Positions 1 to 8,585 are shown, numbered from the stretch's first letter. The stretch is 64,000 bases of DNA from Bacteroidales bacterium (GCA_017427985.1 JAFRRS010000023.1:1-64000), one strand, 5' to 3'. Translations and numbers: made by a program. Notes: generated by a model not told the origin, from the sequence alone.

Positions 1-1
1 C

Positions 2-1345
2 CTTTCCGCCCGCGCGCACTACATGAACGGCGTGGGCTTCTATGAAAACGACAGCGTTGTGGAGGCGTGCAGGGAATACCTGAAAACGCTTGAGATAATG
101 GAGAACCGTTTTGACGAAAGCGAACTGGTCGGATACAAGGCAAAATTCATGGGGCTGACGTACACCCGTTTGGGGGAAGTGTATTTTTACAATGGAATAG
201 CCGATGCTTCACTTTACTCACGCAAAAAGGCTTTGGCTTGTTTCAAAAGACTTGAGAATTATGATTTGGCAAACACTTTCAGGAGTGTCGGCGGAGCCTA
301 TTTACTTGACCATCAAAATGACAGTGCTTTGTTTTATTATAGGAAAGCCATAAATTTGTCAAAAAAGAGTGGTAATGTTTCTGTCTATGCCTCATCATTG
401 TCTGAATCCGCACCTATTTATTATGAGTTAGGTTACATTGACAGCGCATTTATGATGGCAAGAAAAGCGCTGATGTCGCCGACAACTGAAGACCAACTTT
501 TATCAAGATGTTTCACATTAGGCTACTTGTTTGAAAAGGAATCCGAATATGACTCCGCCATATATTATCTTGAAAAAAGCATCGAACGAGTCTTTTATGC
601 CACACAAACCGCTTCTGCCGAATTACTAATGAAATGCTACCATTCATTGGGTGATACGATGAAAATGCAGCGTTACAAGATGATTTATGGAGACCATTTT
701 GACACATACAGAAAAAATTCTGTTGCCAAGAATGAATTGACAAAGATTTATGATGATTACATGCAAGAACAACTACAAAAAGCGAATCAACTAATTGAGA
801 AACAAAGGAAACACAGAAACATTTATGTTTTATGTATTGTGTTTGCAATTATTGTTAGTTTTATTGTAGTCACAAAAAGAATTGGCAAAAAAAAGATAGA
901 AAAGCACAAAACAGCTTTGGAAAAGACCGAAAGCTCTCTATCGGAAATCAGGATGAAGATAGAGATGAAACGATTCACTGATGAACCCATTTGCCAAACC
1001 GTTCTGAATGTTGTGAAAGAGCGACAGTGCAAGTCAAAGATAAACTATCTCGATTACAAAGATTGTGCATTAGGTATGGAACAAATTATCATGCTGCGCG
1101 AGACGGCAAACTTACATTACGACAAATTCACCATTCGTCTCAAAGAGAAATTTCCAGAACTCACCAATGATGACTTGGATTATTGCTGCCTGTATCTTTT
1201 GGGATTGAAAGACGCTGATGTTTCTGCACTCATGCAAAAGGAATTCACCACTGTATGTTACCATCGCCGAAAAATAAAAAGTATATTGAAATCAGAAAGG
1301 GATCTTACCGAAACGCTTTATAATCTTGCAAGTATAAAATCATAA
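2..1345 (+). CDS. TPR-containing membrane-anchored regulator (5' partial)
   Basis: The reading frame is open to the left edge, so the start lies outside the window; the first ATG at 23 is probably internal, because the residues before it already fit a TPR helix. The N-terminal half is a series of tetratricopeptide-like helical pairs (for example the region with YYRKAINLSKKSGN and YYLEKSIERV). One hydrophobic segment follows near residues 264-285 counted from the ATG, then a basic coiled coil and a C-terminal helical domain ending in a helix-turn-helix-like stretch (KDADVSALMQKEF, CYHRRKIKSIL). This architecture is common in Bacteroidota, where periplasmic TPRs are coupled through one membrane span to a cytoplasmic DNA-binding-like domain. 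The next gene encodes a DUF3244-like protein, a class often found beside such regulators, so local regulation is a reasonable inference. Target and signal are unknown. Confidence 0.75.
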   Translation, partial: LSARAHYMNGVGFYENDSVVEACREYLKTLEIMENRFDESELVGYKAKFMGLTYTRLGEVYFYNGIADASLYSRKKALACFKRLENYDLANTFRSVGGAYLLDHQNDSALFYYRKAINLSKKSGNVSVYASSLSESAPIYYELGYIDSAFMMARKALMSPTTEDQLLSRCFTLGYLFEKESEYDSAIYYLEKSIERVFYATQTASAELLMKCYHSLGDTMKMQRYKMIYGDHFDTYRKNSVAKNELTKIYDDYMQEQLQKANQLIEKQRKHRNIYVLCIVFAIIVSFIVVTKRIGKKKIEKHKTALEKTESSLSEIRMKIEMKRFTDEPICQTVLNVVKERQCKSKINYLDYKDCALGMEQIIMLRETANLHYDKFTIRLKEKFPELTNDDLDYCCLYLLGLKDADVSALMQKEFTTVCYHRRKIKSILKSERDLTETLYNLASIKS

Positions 1346-1401
1346 TAAATTGAATTACAGATAATTAAATCGTTTTCCCACCATTTCCCACCATAATTTT
1401 C

Positions 1402-1433
1402 TTGACATAATTGTTTTGCGAGTCTAATTTTGC
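1402..1433 (+). promoter_or_regulatory. Bacteroidota-type promoter for the 1455-4546 operon
   Basis: A TTG at 1402-1404 (within TTGACA) is followed after 20 bases by TAATTTTGC at 1425-1433, an exact match to the -7 consensus TAnnTTTGC. It lies 22 bases before the first ATG of the operon. Confidence 0.65.
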
Positions 1434-1454
1434 TCACAATTTAAAATCTAATGT

Positions 1455-1811
1455 ATGTTAAGAAAAATCATTCTTTTTGTTTTTTTGCTCGGTGTCACGA
1501 GCAAGATTTTCGCTGACAATCTTGTTATTAATGATGAGATTACAATACTTGCAAATAATGGATGCGGAAATGACAGGTCAGCCTCAATCTCCGCCCACAT
1601 CAACGGCCATTATCTGAATGTGGCGTTTCTTGCTGACCTCGGTTCAGTAACCATTAAAATACTGGACGAAAGCTACACCATGCTGGAGTTGTCCTACATA
1701 GAGACTCCCTCCGGCTACCAGTATTACATCCCGTTGGAAGGCCGTTACACATTGCTCATAGCGTTGGAGGACGGCGATGAATATCGAGGGGATTTTGAGG
1801 TGAGTGAATAA
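1455..1811 (+). CDS. Small secreted DUF3244-like protein
   Basis: A 118-residue protein with a clear signal peptide (MLRKIILFVFLLGVTSKIFA, cleavage expected after FADN) and a mature part made of short beta strands (NGHYLNVAFLADLGSVTIKILDES; EGRYTLLIALEDGDEYRGDFEVSE). Size, strand pattern and the closing YTLLIAL...YRGDFEV resemble the Bacteroidota DUF3244 family, predicted Ig-like, of unknown function. It is the first gene after a good promoter and 23 bases before the fibre gene, so it is probably co-transcribed with the following four genes. Assignment to DUF3244 is by eye; a sorting-tail-like beta sandwich is the alternative. Confidence 0.6.
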   Translation: MLRKIILFVFLLGVTSKIFADNLVINDEITILANNGCGNDRSASISAHINGHYLNVAFLADLGSVTIKILDESYTMLELSYIETPSGYQYYIPLEGRYTLLIALEDGDEYRGDFEVSE

Positions 1812-1834
1812 TAATTTTAAAATAATGTATTATT

Positions 1835-3127
1835 ATGAAGAGATTAATTTTAATTGTAACTGTTTTAGTAGCAGGACTATCCTGTAACATTCATGCACAA
1901 TGCGTACAATGTGACGAATCCGAGACACAATTAGGGACTAACGCAAGTCGTTTGGGAACCGGTACATCTGCGGCAGGACATTCCGCATTTTCATCGGGAT
2001 TTTACTCATCCGCTTCTGGGAACTATTCCACCGCTTTGGGATGTTATGCGTCAGCATCCGCCATGTATTCGGTCGCCATTGGGAAAAATGTCCAGGCACA
2101 AAACACGGCTTTTGTATTTGGAAGGGATGCCACCGCAACTGGAAGCAACTCCTTTGTCATAGGCAGTGGCTATACGGGAGATGTGGTTTTGACAAACAAC
2201 ATATCCAAAAGTATCATGTTTGCCGTAAACAGCAGCTCGCCTGCCATGATAATACGCCAAAAATCCACCAATGACGTCCCCGCTTTCGTCGGTGTGGGGA
2301 CAACAGACCCAAAGCAAGAGTTCCATGTTAATGGCAGTGTCATGATAAGCGGTTCAAATAAGAGCTTGTTGTTTGCCACATCCGCATCATCAACATACGG
2401 CAATTTTGGTATAAAATACACGGGTTTAGGGCTAAATTTCTATCTTCCAAATGAAGGCTCACCTACAAATAACCTTCTATTTATCAAAAACAATGGAAAC
2501 ATCGGCGTGGGCACAAACAGTCCAACGGTTAAATTTGAGGTATCAGGCACCGCCAAGGCTACATCACTTCAGGCGGTGTCTCTCAATGTGACTGGGAATA
2601 TAAACTTCAGAAGCCTGGCAGGGAATTCGACAAAAGCGATTGCCATCAACAGTGACGGCGACCTGTTATCAGCAGACCTTTCAACGTTTCAGGACAATTT
2701 GGGCAACCACACGGCCATCCAGAATATTAACCTTAATGGGTATAAGCTGGTTGGTGGAACTTCTGGAAATGGCGGGATATTCGTTGCAGACAACGGCAAT
2801 GTGCGTATCGGCGCGGGAACAATGAACCCGACAAAAGCCCTTGAAGTTAATGGCACTATTCGTTCAAAGGAAGTTATAGTTGAAGTGGCTAATTGGTCTG
2901 ATTTTGTTTTTGATAATAATTACCATCTTATGTCGTTAAAAGACACGGAGAGTTTTATCAAGCAGAACGGACATCTGCCCAATGTGCCATCTGCGGCTGA
3001 AGTTGAAAAAGGAGGCATCGAACTCGGTGAGATGAACGCTGTTTTGTTGCAGAAGATTGAGGAACTTACACTATATGTAATTGAACTCGAGAAAAAAATA
3101 GAAGAACTAAAAGGAGATAAAAAATGA
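1835..3127 (+). CDS. Secreted fibre protein with YadA-head-like repeats
   Basis: This 430-residue protein starts with a signal peptide (residues 1-21, ending HAQ). Residues about 30-110 consist of 14-residue-type repeats rich in Ala, Ser and Gly (SSASGNYSTALGCYASAS, MYSVAIGKNVQAQN, TAFVFGRDATATGSNSFVIG), the pattern of the left-handed beta-roll head of trimeric autotransporters (Hep_Hag/YadA head). Repeated GNIGVGTNSPTVKFEVSG-type motifs follow, as in phage tail fibres. The C-terminus (FIKQNGHLPNVPSAAEVEKG, then a coiled coil of about 30 residues ending in KIEELKGDKK) is a module seen at the end of many Bacteroidota fibre-like proteins. No membrane anchor barrel is visible, so attachment must come from another protein; the gene overlaps the next one, an outer-membrane-barrel-like protein, by 4 bases. 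Adhesion or surface-fibre function is inferred. Confidence 0.7.
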   Translation: MKRLILIVTVLVAGLSCNIHAQCVQCDESETQLGTNASRLGTGTSAAGHSAFSSGFYSSASGNYSTALGCYASASAMYSVAIGKNVQAQNTAFVFGRDATATGSNSFVIGSGYTGDVVLTNNISKSIMFAVNSSSPAMIIRQKSTNDVPAFVGVGTTDPKQEFHVNGSVMISGSNKSLLFATSASSTYGNFGIKYTGLGLNFYLPNEGSPTNNLLFIKNNGNIGVGTNSPTVKFEVSGTAKATSLQAVSLNVTGNINFRSLAGNSTKAIAINSDGDLLSADLSTFQDNLGNHTAIQNINLNGYKLVGGTSGNGGIFVADNGNVRIGAGTMNPTKALEVNGTIRSKEVIVEVANWSDFVFDNNYHLMSLKDTESFIKQNGHLPNVPSAAEVEKGGIELGEMNAVLLQKIEELTLYVIELEKKIEELKGDKK

Positions 3128-3747
3128 AAAATTGTCTGTTAATAGCCGTTTTGCTGATTTCACTATCAGCCCATGGCCAGCAAAAAGACCATAAAAACAC
3201 AATCTATTTGGGAATGGGGTCATATATGATTTCGCAAGAGAACAAAATATCCACTCACAGTGAGTATGGTGCTATAAAAGAATTCCGACCAGCAATAGAT
3301 GTGTTTTATAACAGGCTGGTTTGGAATGGTTTGGGTATTGGCATCGGGTATTCATATAAAAATGCCGACCCCAACGCTCACCTGACAACCGGAGAATTAA
3401 TATCATGTACGGAACAATCACATTCCATGCTGTTGTCTGTCAACTACAAATTTGGTCTTAAGAATTTCAGTTTGACACCATATTTCTCAACAGGTCCGGC
3501 ATTTGTGCGGTTTTTATTTCCAGATACATATCCTACTCCTTATAAAACCGATTATGAATCTGTTATTATGATTAGTCCTGGCGTTAGATTTGGATATGAA
3601 ATCAATCAATTGATGTTTTATATATCATACAATTATGATTATTATAAACTATCTCCCAAAATTAACATAGCTGTTATTGGCACTTGGACATTCCCTAATG
3701 AATTCGGCCACCATTGTTTTAAAGCAGGATTAGGATGGTCTTTCTAA
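3124..3747 (+). CDS. Outer-membrane beta-barrel-like protein
   Basis: A 207-residue protein with a signal peptide (MKNCLLIAVLLISLSAHGQQ). The mature part alternates polar and hydrophobic residues in strands (NTIYLGMGSYMIS, GLGIGIGYSYKN, HSMLLSVNYKFG, LTPYFSTGPAF, MISPGVRFGYEI, MFYISYNYDYY) and ends in a strand with terminal phenylalanine (FKAGLGWSF), as expected for an outer-membrane barrel with 8-10 strands. The start overlaps the end of the fibre gene (ATGA-type overlap), suggesting translational coupling. It may anchor or export the fibre; this is inferred from context only. Confidence 0.65.
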   Translation: MKNCLLIAVLLISLSAHGQQKDHKNTIYLGMGSYMISQENKISTHSEYGAIKEFRPAIDVFYNRLVWNGLGIGIGYSYKNADPNAHLTTGELISCTEQSHSMLLSVNYKFGLKNFSLTPYFSTGPAFVRFLFPDTYPTPYKTDYESVIMISPGVRFGYEINQLMFYISYNYDYYKLSPKINIAVIGTWTFPNEFGHHCFKAGLGWSF

Positions 3748-3758
3748 ATAATATAACT

Positions 3759-3995
3759 ATGAGACATTTTTATTTGACTTTTCTTATTCTTTTGGTTTGT
3801 AACATGTTACAAGCCCAAGAAGAGGTTTTCATGTATAATGAAAACAACAAAGAGTTCTTTGAAGTAAATGACTCCGTTAAATATATTAAGAGTTATGGTG
3901 GCGAAATTGTTTTGCCTAATGCGAGACAGGGTTTGTACTATGTTGTTGTCACATTAAAAGACAAAACTATAACAAATAAGATGGTAATTCAATGA
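3759..3995 (+). CDS. Short secreted protein resembling a lone T9SS sorting tail
   Basis: From the ATG at 3759 this encodes 78 residues: a signal peptide (MRHFYLTFLILLVCNMLQAQ) and about 58 mature residues. An upstream ATG at 3735 would overlap the previous gene and put NNIT in front of the signal sequence, so I prefer 3759. The end (GLYYVVVTLKDKTITNKMVIQ) has the shape of the last strands of a T9SS type A sorting domain (G-hydrophobic-Y-x-V...K.hydrophobic), but no cargo domain precedes it. It may be a small periplasmic or surface accessory of the fibre operon, or the surviving tail of a deleted cargo protein. Confidence 0.5.
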   Translation: MRHFYLTFLILLVCNMLQAQEEVFMYNENNKEFFEVNDSVKYIKSYGGEIVLPNARQGLYYVVVTLKDKTITNKMVIQ

Positions 3996-4003
3996 TTATA
4001 ATT

Positions 4004-4546
4004 ATGAAAAACAAATTAAAAATCGCTTTGCTGATAACAATAGCATTCGTGTTTTCTTGCAAACATAATAGAAATGATACAAATGATAATATAATTGGTC
4101 ATATAGAATGCGAGGATATTATAAAACCATCAAATCTTAAACCAATAAACTGGAACGGTTGGAACGACGCTTACACTGTCGGCTACACTTTTTACGACAA
4201 TATCGAAGATGCCTGTCACGATTATGATGGTGATACAATACTATGCTATGGACATATATCAAAAAACTTGTATTTAGACCACCCTTCATTAGAGCCCGAA
4301 TGGATTTTCTTGGAAGGCAGCGAGAATCAACAAGATGGACAATGTGTCCGTATCATGTTTAATTCGGATATTATGCAAAACAGCATTGAAAAAGATTCCC
4401 TGATTCGTTTATTGAACAGTTCAAGCTACTCCGACACTTGTCTTGTAAAAGGTGTTTTGGGATTAGGAGTATGGTCGATGCCACCATGTCAATACGTTTA
4501 TCCTGTAATAGGTGTTTGCCGACTTGAAGACATCTACTTTAAATAA
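4004..4546 (+). CDS. Lipoprotein of unknown function
   Basis: The product starts with a lipoprotein signal (MKNKLKIALLITIAFVFSC, lipobox VFSC), so it is probably anchored in a membrane. An ATG at 3992 in the same frame overlaps the previous stop codon and is an equally possible coupled start. The mature part, about 160 residues, contains aromatic and acidic stretches (NGWNDAYTVGYTFYDNIEDA, GDTILCYGHISKNLY) and several cysteines. I do not recognise a family. It is the last gene of the five-gene envelope operon; the next gene has its own promoter. Confidence 0.55.
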   Translation: MKNKLKIALLITIAFVFSCKHNRNDTNDNIIGHIECEDIIKPSNLKPINWNGWNDAYTVGYTFYDNIEDACHDYDGDTILCYGHISKNLYLDHPSLEPEWIFLEGSENQQDGQCVRIMFNSDIMQNSIEKDSLIRLLNSSSYSDTCLVKGVLGLGVWSMPPCQYVYPVIGVCRLEDIYFK

Positions 4547-4580
4547 TTGAACATGATATGAATAATTAAAAAAAAAGAGT

Positions 4581-4589
4581 TACTTTTGC
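4581..4589 (+). promoter_or_regulatory. -7 box before the RHS gene
   Basis: TACTTTTGC matches TAnnTTTGC and lies 18 bases before the ATG at 4608. No TTG sits at the usual distance upstream. Its presence argues that the RHS gene as seen here is expressed from this short start. Confidence 0.45.
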
Positions 4590-4607
4590 AAAGTTAATAA
4601 AATAACC

Positions 4608-6680
4608 ATGGGGGACTTCGTCAGCTTTTCAAATCTTATCGCAGAATACACCAACAAGGGCACTTTGGCTTCTGTCACATATATCGGACAGCTGTTGGAG
4701 TATTTTTACGACAGATATGACCGCTTGATTGGCATTGATGAAACAAGAAGCGACACTTCATATCACACCGGCCTGCAATATGACAATTATTCAAGGGTTG
4801 CCAACAAGACGTATCCTTCAGGATATAAGGTGTATTATGAGTATTTCCCAAACGGTTCAAAGAAAAATGTGAAAGACGCACGAGGCAACATACTTTGGCG
4901 TGCCGACGAAATAAACGCATCGGGACTGCTTTTGCAGGCCACCACAGGCAACGGGGCGGTCACGACAAACAAATATGACGCCGCCAACCGACTAATAAGC
5001 TCCGCAACCTCGGGCGGAATACAAAATTTCGCCTATACCTTCGACGGATTCGGCAACCTGACAAGCCGCACCGACAGCATTGGAAACATAAAGACGGAGT
5101 CGTTAACCTACGACAACCTCGACAGACTTACCGGCATCTCGCTCAACAACGTGAGCAGCACCATAGCTTACGACACATACGGACGCATGACAAGCAAGCA
5201 GAAAAACGGCACCACCGTCTTTGAATCGGCACAGTTCAGCACCAGAAAGCCGCATGCGCTGACACATGCCAACACCACAAGCGCCGAGTTCCCTAATTGC
5301 CAGACTATAGACTACAACGCCTCCGACAAGGTTGAGATGATTTCACAAGGCACAAAAAAAGCCGTTTTCACCTACGGATACGACACCCAACGCATCAAAA
5401 TGAACATAACCGACACACTGACCAACAGGAGTCTGACGAAAGACTATGTTGGCGGCTGCGAGTTTGTGGACGACAACGGGACGAAGAAGGTGTACACATA
5501 TCTCACCTGTCAGTACGGCGTTTTCGCCATGGTGGTGCGCTCAGGCGGCACCGATGCCGTGCATTACGTCTACAAGGACCATCTCGGCAGTTGGACCACT
5601 GTAACAGACTCTGTTGGCACCGTTGTGGAGCGCAAGAGCTTCGACGCATGGGGCAACTTGCGCGACCCGCAGACATGGAGCGCCAACCTGAACCGCACCC
5701 CGCGATTCGACCGCGGCTTCACCGGGCACGAGCACCTCTACGCTTTCGGACTGATAAACATGAACGGCAGGATGTACGACCCTCTGATGTCGTCGTTCCT
5801 CTCGCCCGACAACTACATCCAAGACCCGACAACCCAGCAGGGATTCAACAGATATGCGTATTGCGCTTACAACCCACTGAAATACGTTGACCCGAGTGGG
5901 GAACAGTATTTCGGGTGGAATGGAGGATCAAGTTATTATGACGAACAAGCTGCAAGATTGGTTATGAGCATCCGTTATAACATGTATCTTGAAAGCATGC
6001 AAATGACAATGGAGCGCATTGATAACTTTTCAAACAGCTTGTGGTCTCAAGGAGATTTACATGGTGGTGCTATAGGCGGAAACGGTTGTCATGGTGGAGG
6101 ATCAACGGGAGGAAATAAACCAAAAACCAAGCACACCCGTTTTAACGAACATCAGCTCAATGCAATAGTTGAGTCGGATCGTGGGAAATGTGTATTATCT
6201 GGTTTAGGATCCATGATGACAAGTTGGGATAATATGGGCTGGGGAGAAACCACCAAAGAGTGGGTCATGAAAGAACATGATTATTGTGCAAATCATCCAG
6301 ATAAGGAGCCTAGCTGTCATGGATATGAAGCATATAATCTTCTAGATTTTATTACATGGGATAATAATGGAAAATATAATACATATAAAGCAAAGCAAAT
6401 TGGTATGAATGAAATATATGATTATATGGACGATGGATGGGTTGTTGCGGCTTTGTGCAGATTATATGATGGATCAAGTCATTATGCAAATGTTACCAGT
6501 TGTACTATGTATGGTGATGGGGCAATTGATATATCCTTCTTAAACAATCCTCTTCCTAAAAATACAATAATGGCTCTCTATCATTCAAACTCAATATATG
6601 AATTCAACAATTCATATGAAAGTGCTATGGAAATTAGATTCATAGCCATTAAATTAATTCATAAAATAATAAGACCATGA
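4608..6680 (+). CDS. RHS-repeat polymorphic toxin with papain-like tip
   Basis: Residues about 1-350 contain RHS/YD repeats (YDRYDRLIGIDETRS, YDAANRLISSATSGG, YDNLDRLTGISLNN). Residues about 325-432 are the RHS-associated core (YKDHLGSWTTVTDS, FDAWGNLRDP, GFTGHEHL, GRMYDPLMSSFLSPDNYIQ, GFNRYAYCAYNPLKYVDPSGE), normally the end of the cage where the toxin is cleaved off. The variable tip has Cys528 in KCVLSGLGSMM, His625 in SSHYANV and Asp641/Asn646 in GAIDISFLNN, in the order and spacing of a C39-like or papain-fold cysteine peptidase. At 690 residues, with no signal peptide or N-terminal domain, it is short for a Bacteroidota RHS protein, so it may be an N-terminally truncated copy or a tip donor. 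The core is GC-rich and the tip AT-rich, typical of tip exchange. The next gene overlaps by 4 bases and may encode immunity. Confidence 0.75.
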   Translation: MGDFVSFSNLIAEYTNKGTLASVTYIGQLLEYFYDRYDRLIGIDETRSDTSYHTGLQYDNYSRVANKTYPSGYKVYYEYFPNGSKKNVKDARGNILWRADEINASGLLLQATTGNGAVTTNKYDAANRLISSATSGGIQNFAYTFDGFGNLTSRTDSIGNIKTESLTYDNLDRLTGISLNNVSSTIAYDTYGRMTSKQKNGTTVFESAQFSTRKPHALTHANTTSAEFPNCQTIDYNASDKVEMISQGTKKAVFTYGYDTQRIKMNITDTLTNRSLTKDYVGGCEFVDDNGTKKVYTYLTCQYGVFAMVVRSGGTDAVHYVYKDHLGSWTTVTDSVGTVVERKSFDAWGNLRDPQTWSANLNRTPRFDRGFTGHEHLYAFGLINMNGRMYDPLMSSFLSPDNYIQDPTTQQGFNRYAYCAYNPLKYVDPSGEQYFGWNGGSSYYDEQAARLVMSIRYNMYLESMQMTMERIDNFSNSLWSQGDLHGGAIGGNGCHGGGSTGGNKPKTKHTRFNEHQLNAIVESDRGKCVLSGLGSMMTSWDNMGWGETTKEWVMKEHDYCANHPDKEPSCHGYEAYNLLDFITWDNNGKYNTYKAKQIGMNEIYDYMDDGWVVAALCRLYDGSSHYANVTSCTMYGDGAIDISFLNNPLPKNTIMALYHSNSIYEFNNSYESAMEIRFIAIKLIHKIIRP

Positions 6681-7417
6681 AAAAATACTTAGTATTAATT
6701 TTTTTTATTGTCTGCCAGTACATAACCTCTTGTGCTCAAGGTATTGATAACGGCATCTATAAAAATGGCGATAGTTTTGTATGCGTTAAAAATGACAGCA
6801 TAATTATATGTCGTAACAATTATTTCAATTGTTATTATGGTTCCTATACAAGCGAAAACCTTCGAATTTTTCTGAAAGAAAACATTCTTTTGGGGAGAAA
6901 TGCAACCATTGACATTGAAAAAGCATCAGACAATTACATAGAAATAAAATTACTTAGCAAGTATAAAAACTTTATTATAGGCGAATCTATCGATAATTCT
7001 TATGATACAACCATATACCAAAGTGTGTCTCCTTATTATCACATTTTAATTAATCATAATAAATGCATCCATTCGGATAGCAATCAAACAATCCGTATTG
7101 ACAAAGATGCATCTATGCAATATGATCTGTCAAAAGGGTTTTTATTAGATGATGATGGACGTTTGAGTAATTTTATAGATTATTATAAGTTTTCGCTTGA
7201 GTTTGGAAACCGTTACATCTTCTCACAAAAATACTACCCTTTTTGCGCTACTTTAATCAACGAACAATATCCACAAGACTTTGAATTGATTTATAAGAAA
7301 CATAAAATTATTCAAAAATTTAGCAATGATTATATAGTTGAGTATTTATTTGACAATTCCAATTGCGACTCATGTTTTAACGAGCTGAAAAACAAGTTCC
7401 CGTTGCTGTTTGAGTAG
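6677..7417 (+). CDS. Secreted or lipoprotein, candidate immunity protein
   Basis: A 246-residue protein starting with a hydrophobic signal (MKKYLVLIFFIVCQYITSCAQG); TSC-A could be a lipobox, otherwise cleavage after CAQ fits a Sec signal. The rest is AT-rich in codon use, like the toxin tip before it, and contains no family I recognise. The C-terminus has a CDSC pair (NSNCDSCFNELKNKF). It starts in a 4-base overlap with the RHS toxin stop, the position where immunity genes sit. An exported immunity protein would make sense if the papain-like tip acts in the periplasm. This role is inferred from position only. Confidence 0.5.
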   Translation: MKKYLVLIFFIVCQYITSCAQGIDNGIYKNGDSFVCVKNDSIIICRNNYFNCYYGSYTSENLRIFLKENILLGRNATIDIEKASDNYIEIKLLSKYKNFIIGESIDNSYDTTIYQSVSPYYHILINHNKCIHSDSNQTIRIDKDASMQYDLSKGFLLDDDGRLSNFIDYYKFSLEFGNRYIFSQKYYPFCATLINEQYPQDFELIYKKHKIIQKFSNDYIVEYLFDNSNCDSCFNELKNKFPLLFE

Positions 7418-7471
7418 AAATGTTGTGTTATGCAACCCCATTCTGTCATATATTATTCTTTTATTAGTTGT

Positions 7472-7525
7472 GGTTTCAACCGTTATGTCTACTGCATGTA
7501 CAACCCCTTGAAATATGTTGACCCT
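7472..7525 (+). pseudogene. Remnant of an RHS core end
   Basis: The frame reads GFNRYVYCMYNPLKYVDP, nearly identical to GFNRYAYCAYNPLKYVDP at 5841-5894 in the intact RHS gene. The fragment has no start, is not joined to RHS sequence upstream, and after VDP continues only to a stop near 7590. The rest of 7418-7701 is AT-rich; a 25-codon frame at 7613-7690 (ending KWALDLIHP) could be the tail of a lost toxin tip. This is the usual footprint of displaced tip/immunity cassettes. Confidence 0.7.
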
Positions 7526-7701
7526 GTCCCCTTCCCTGAAAATGTAAACTTTCCCTTTTTAGGACAGTCATTAATTAGACTGCAAAAATAATAATTTAGT
7601 TTTGAAAAAGAAATGATCAATTGTTACTCAAGCAGATATAAATTAGATTTCACCTATTATAAATGGGCTCTTGATTTAATTCATCCATAAAAACTAATAC
7701 T

Positions 7702-8535
7702 ATGAAAAAACTATTCTTTTTTTTAATTTTGCAATTATTTACTATCACTGTCTTGTTCTCCCAAGACATCTCCATCAACCTATCAATCAGATGGAGCGAG
7801 AGGTCTTATATCCTTAACACGGATTCAATAGTCAAATGTCCTGAATTGGTTATGTCTTATACTAACAATTCAAATAATGATTTGTATTTCAGGAAGTTTT
7901 CGCATTATCGAAATGGTTTTCCTGATTTCCAGTATTTTGAAATACCTGATTTTCATTATTACAATCCCATGGAAGATGAAGGTTGTGATTACCGGGAATA
8001 TTGCAAGAAACACACTAATTATCGGAAAACAATTAGAGGATTTGTTGAAAATGAGCAATATAAAGATGAAAAGTATTATATTGTAATAAGCTTACCCATT
8101 GTTAATTATAAATACTGGGAAGCCATTAATGAAAAGGTATGGGATGATGATGAGATAGAAAGTGACTTCATCAATAAGAAACTAATGATAATAAACGACT
8201 ATCTTAGCGATTCAATTTATGATAATATTGATGACAGGAAGCAACACAAGGAATATTTTTCGGCATCAGATATTACAGAAGAAGCTATCGAAAAAAGAAT
8301 TAACAGCCAGTTCATGTTTCTTAAAGCTGGAGAAACAAGAGAAGACGTGTATAACCTCGCTTGCTTTGATATTGTTAAAGGAACTTATACGTTTGTGCTT
8401 AAAGGGGATTTTTTCAGTAACAGTATTTTCACTGGATGGTGTGACAACGCTCATCTCCCTCTTCCCGAAAAAGTCGGGGAATACAAGCTTTACGCCGGAG
8501 GATTCACGTCAAACAGCGTAACGGTTACGTTTTAA
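7702..8535 (+). CDS. Secreted protein of unknown function
   Basis: A 277-residue protein with a signal peptide (MKKLFFFLILQLFTITVLFSQD). The mature part looks all-beta, with an N-terminal section (ELVMSYTNNSNNDLYFRKF) resembling the immunoglobulin-like folds in which a ligand-binding domain is followed by a C-terminal strand pair (KVGEYKLYAGGFTSNSVTVTF). No family is recognised. It follows the RHS remnant, so it may be an orphan immunity gene left from an older toxin cassette. A palindrome that may terminate transcription lies 22 bases after the stop. Confidence 0.5.
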   Translation: MKKLFFFLILQLFTITVLFSQDISINLSIRWSERSYILNTDSIVKCPELVMSYTNNSNNDLYFRKFSHYRNGFPDFQYFEIPDFHYYNPMEDEGCDYREYCKKHTNYRKTIRGFVENEQYKDEKYYIVISLPIVNYKYWEAINEKVWDDDEIESDFINKKLMIINDYLSDSIYDNIDDRKQHKEYFSASDITEEAIEKRINSQFMFLKAGETREDVYNLACFDIVKGTYTFVLKGDFFSNSIFTGWCDNAHLPLPEKVGEYKLYAGGFTSNSVTVTF

Positions 8536-8557
8536 ACGACCCGAAAAAAAGGATCCT

Positions 8558-8585
8558 GTATAGACGTGCCATGGCGCGTCTATAC
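8558..8585. repeat. GTAGAGACG-family palindrome (variant), possible terminator
   Basis: Perfect 9-base arms GTATAGACG / CGTCTATAC flank a near-palindromic centre containing CCATGG. It is one of eight related palindromes in this window and lies just after the stop codon at 8535. Confidence 0.7.

Noticed and set aside
5541-5890. Long open frames on other strands and frames within the RHS core
   Set aside because: They arise from the GC-rich codon pattern of the real gene, have no promoter or family resemblance, and are fully contained in it.
7525-7600. Insertion sequence end near the RHS remnant
   Set aside because: The stretch CCCTGTCCCCTTCCCTG recalls some IS termini, but there is no partner inverted repeat, target duplication or transposase.
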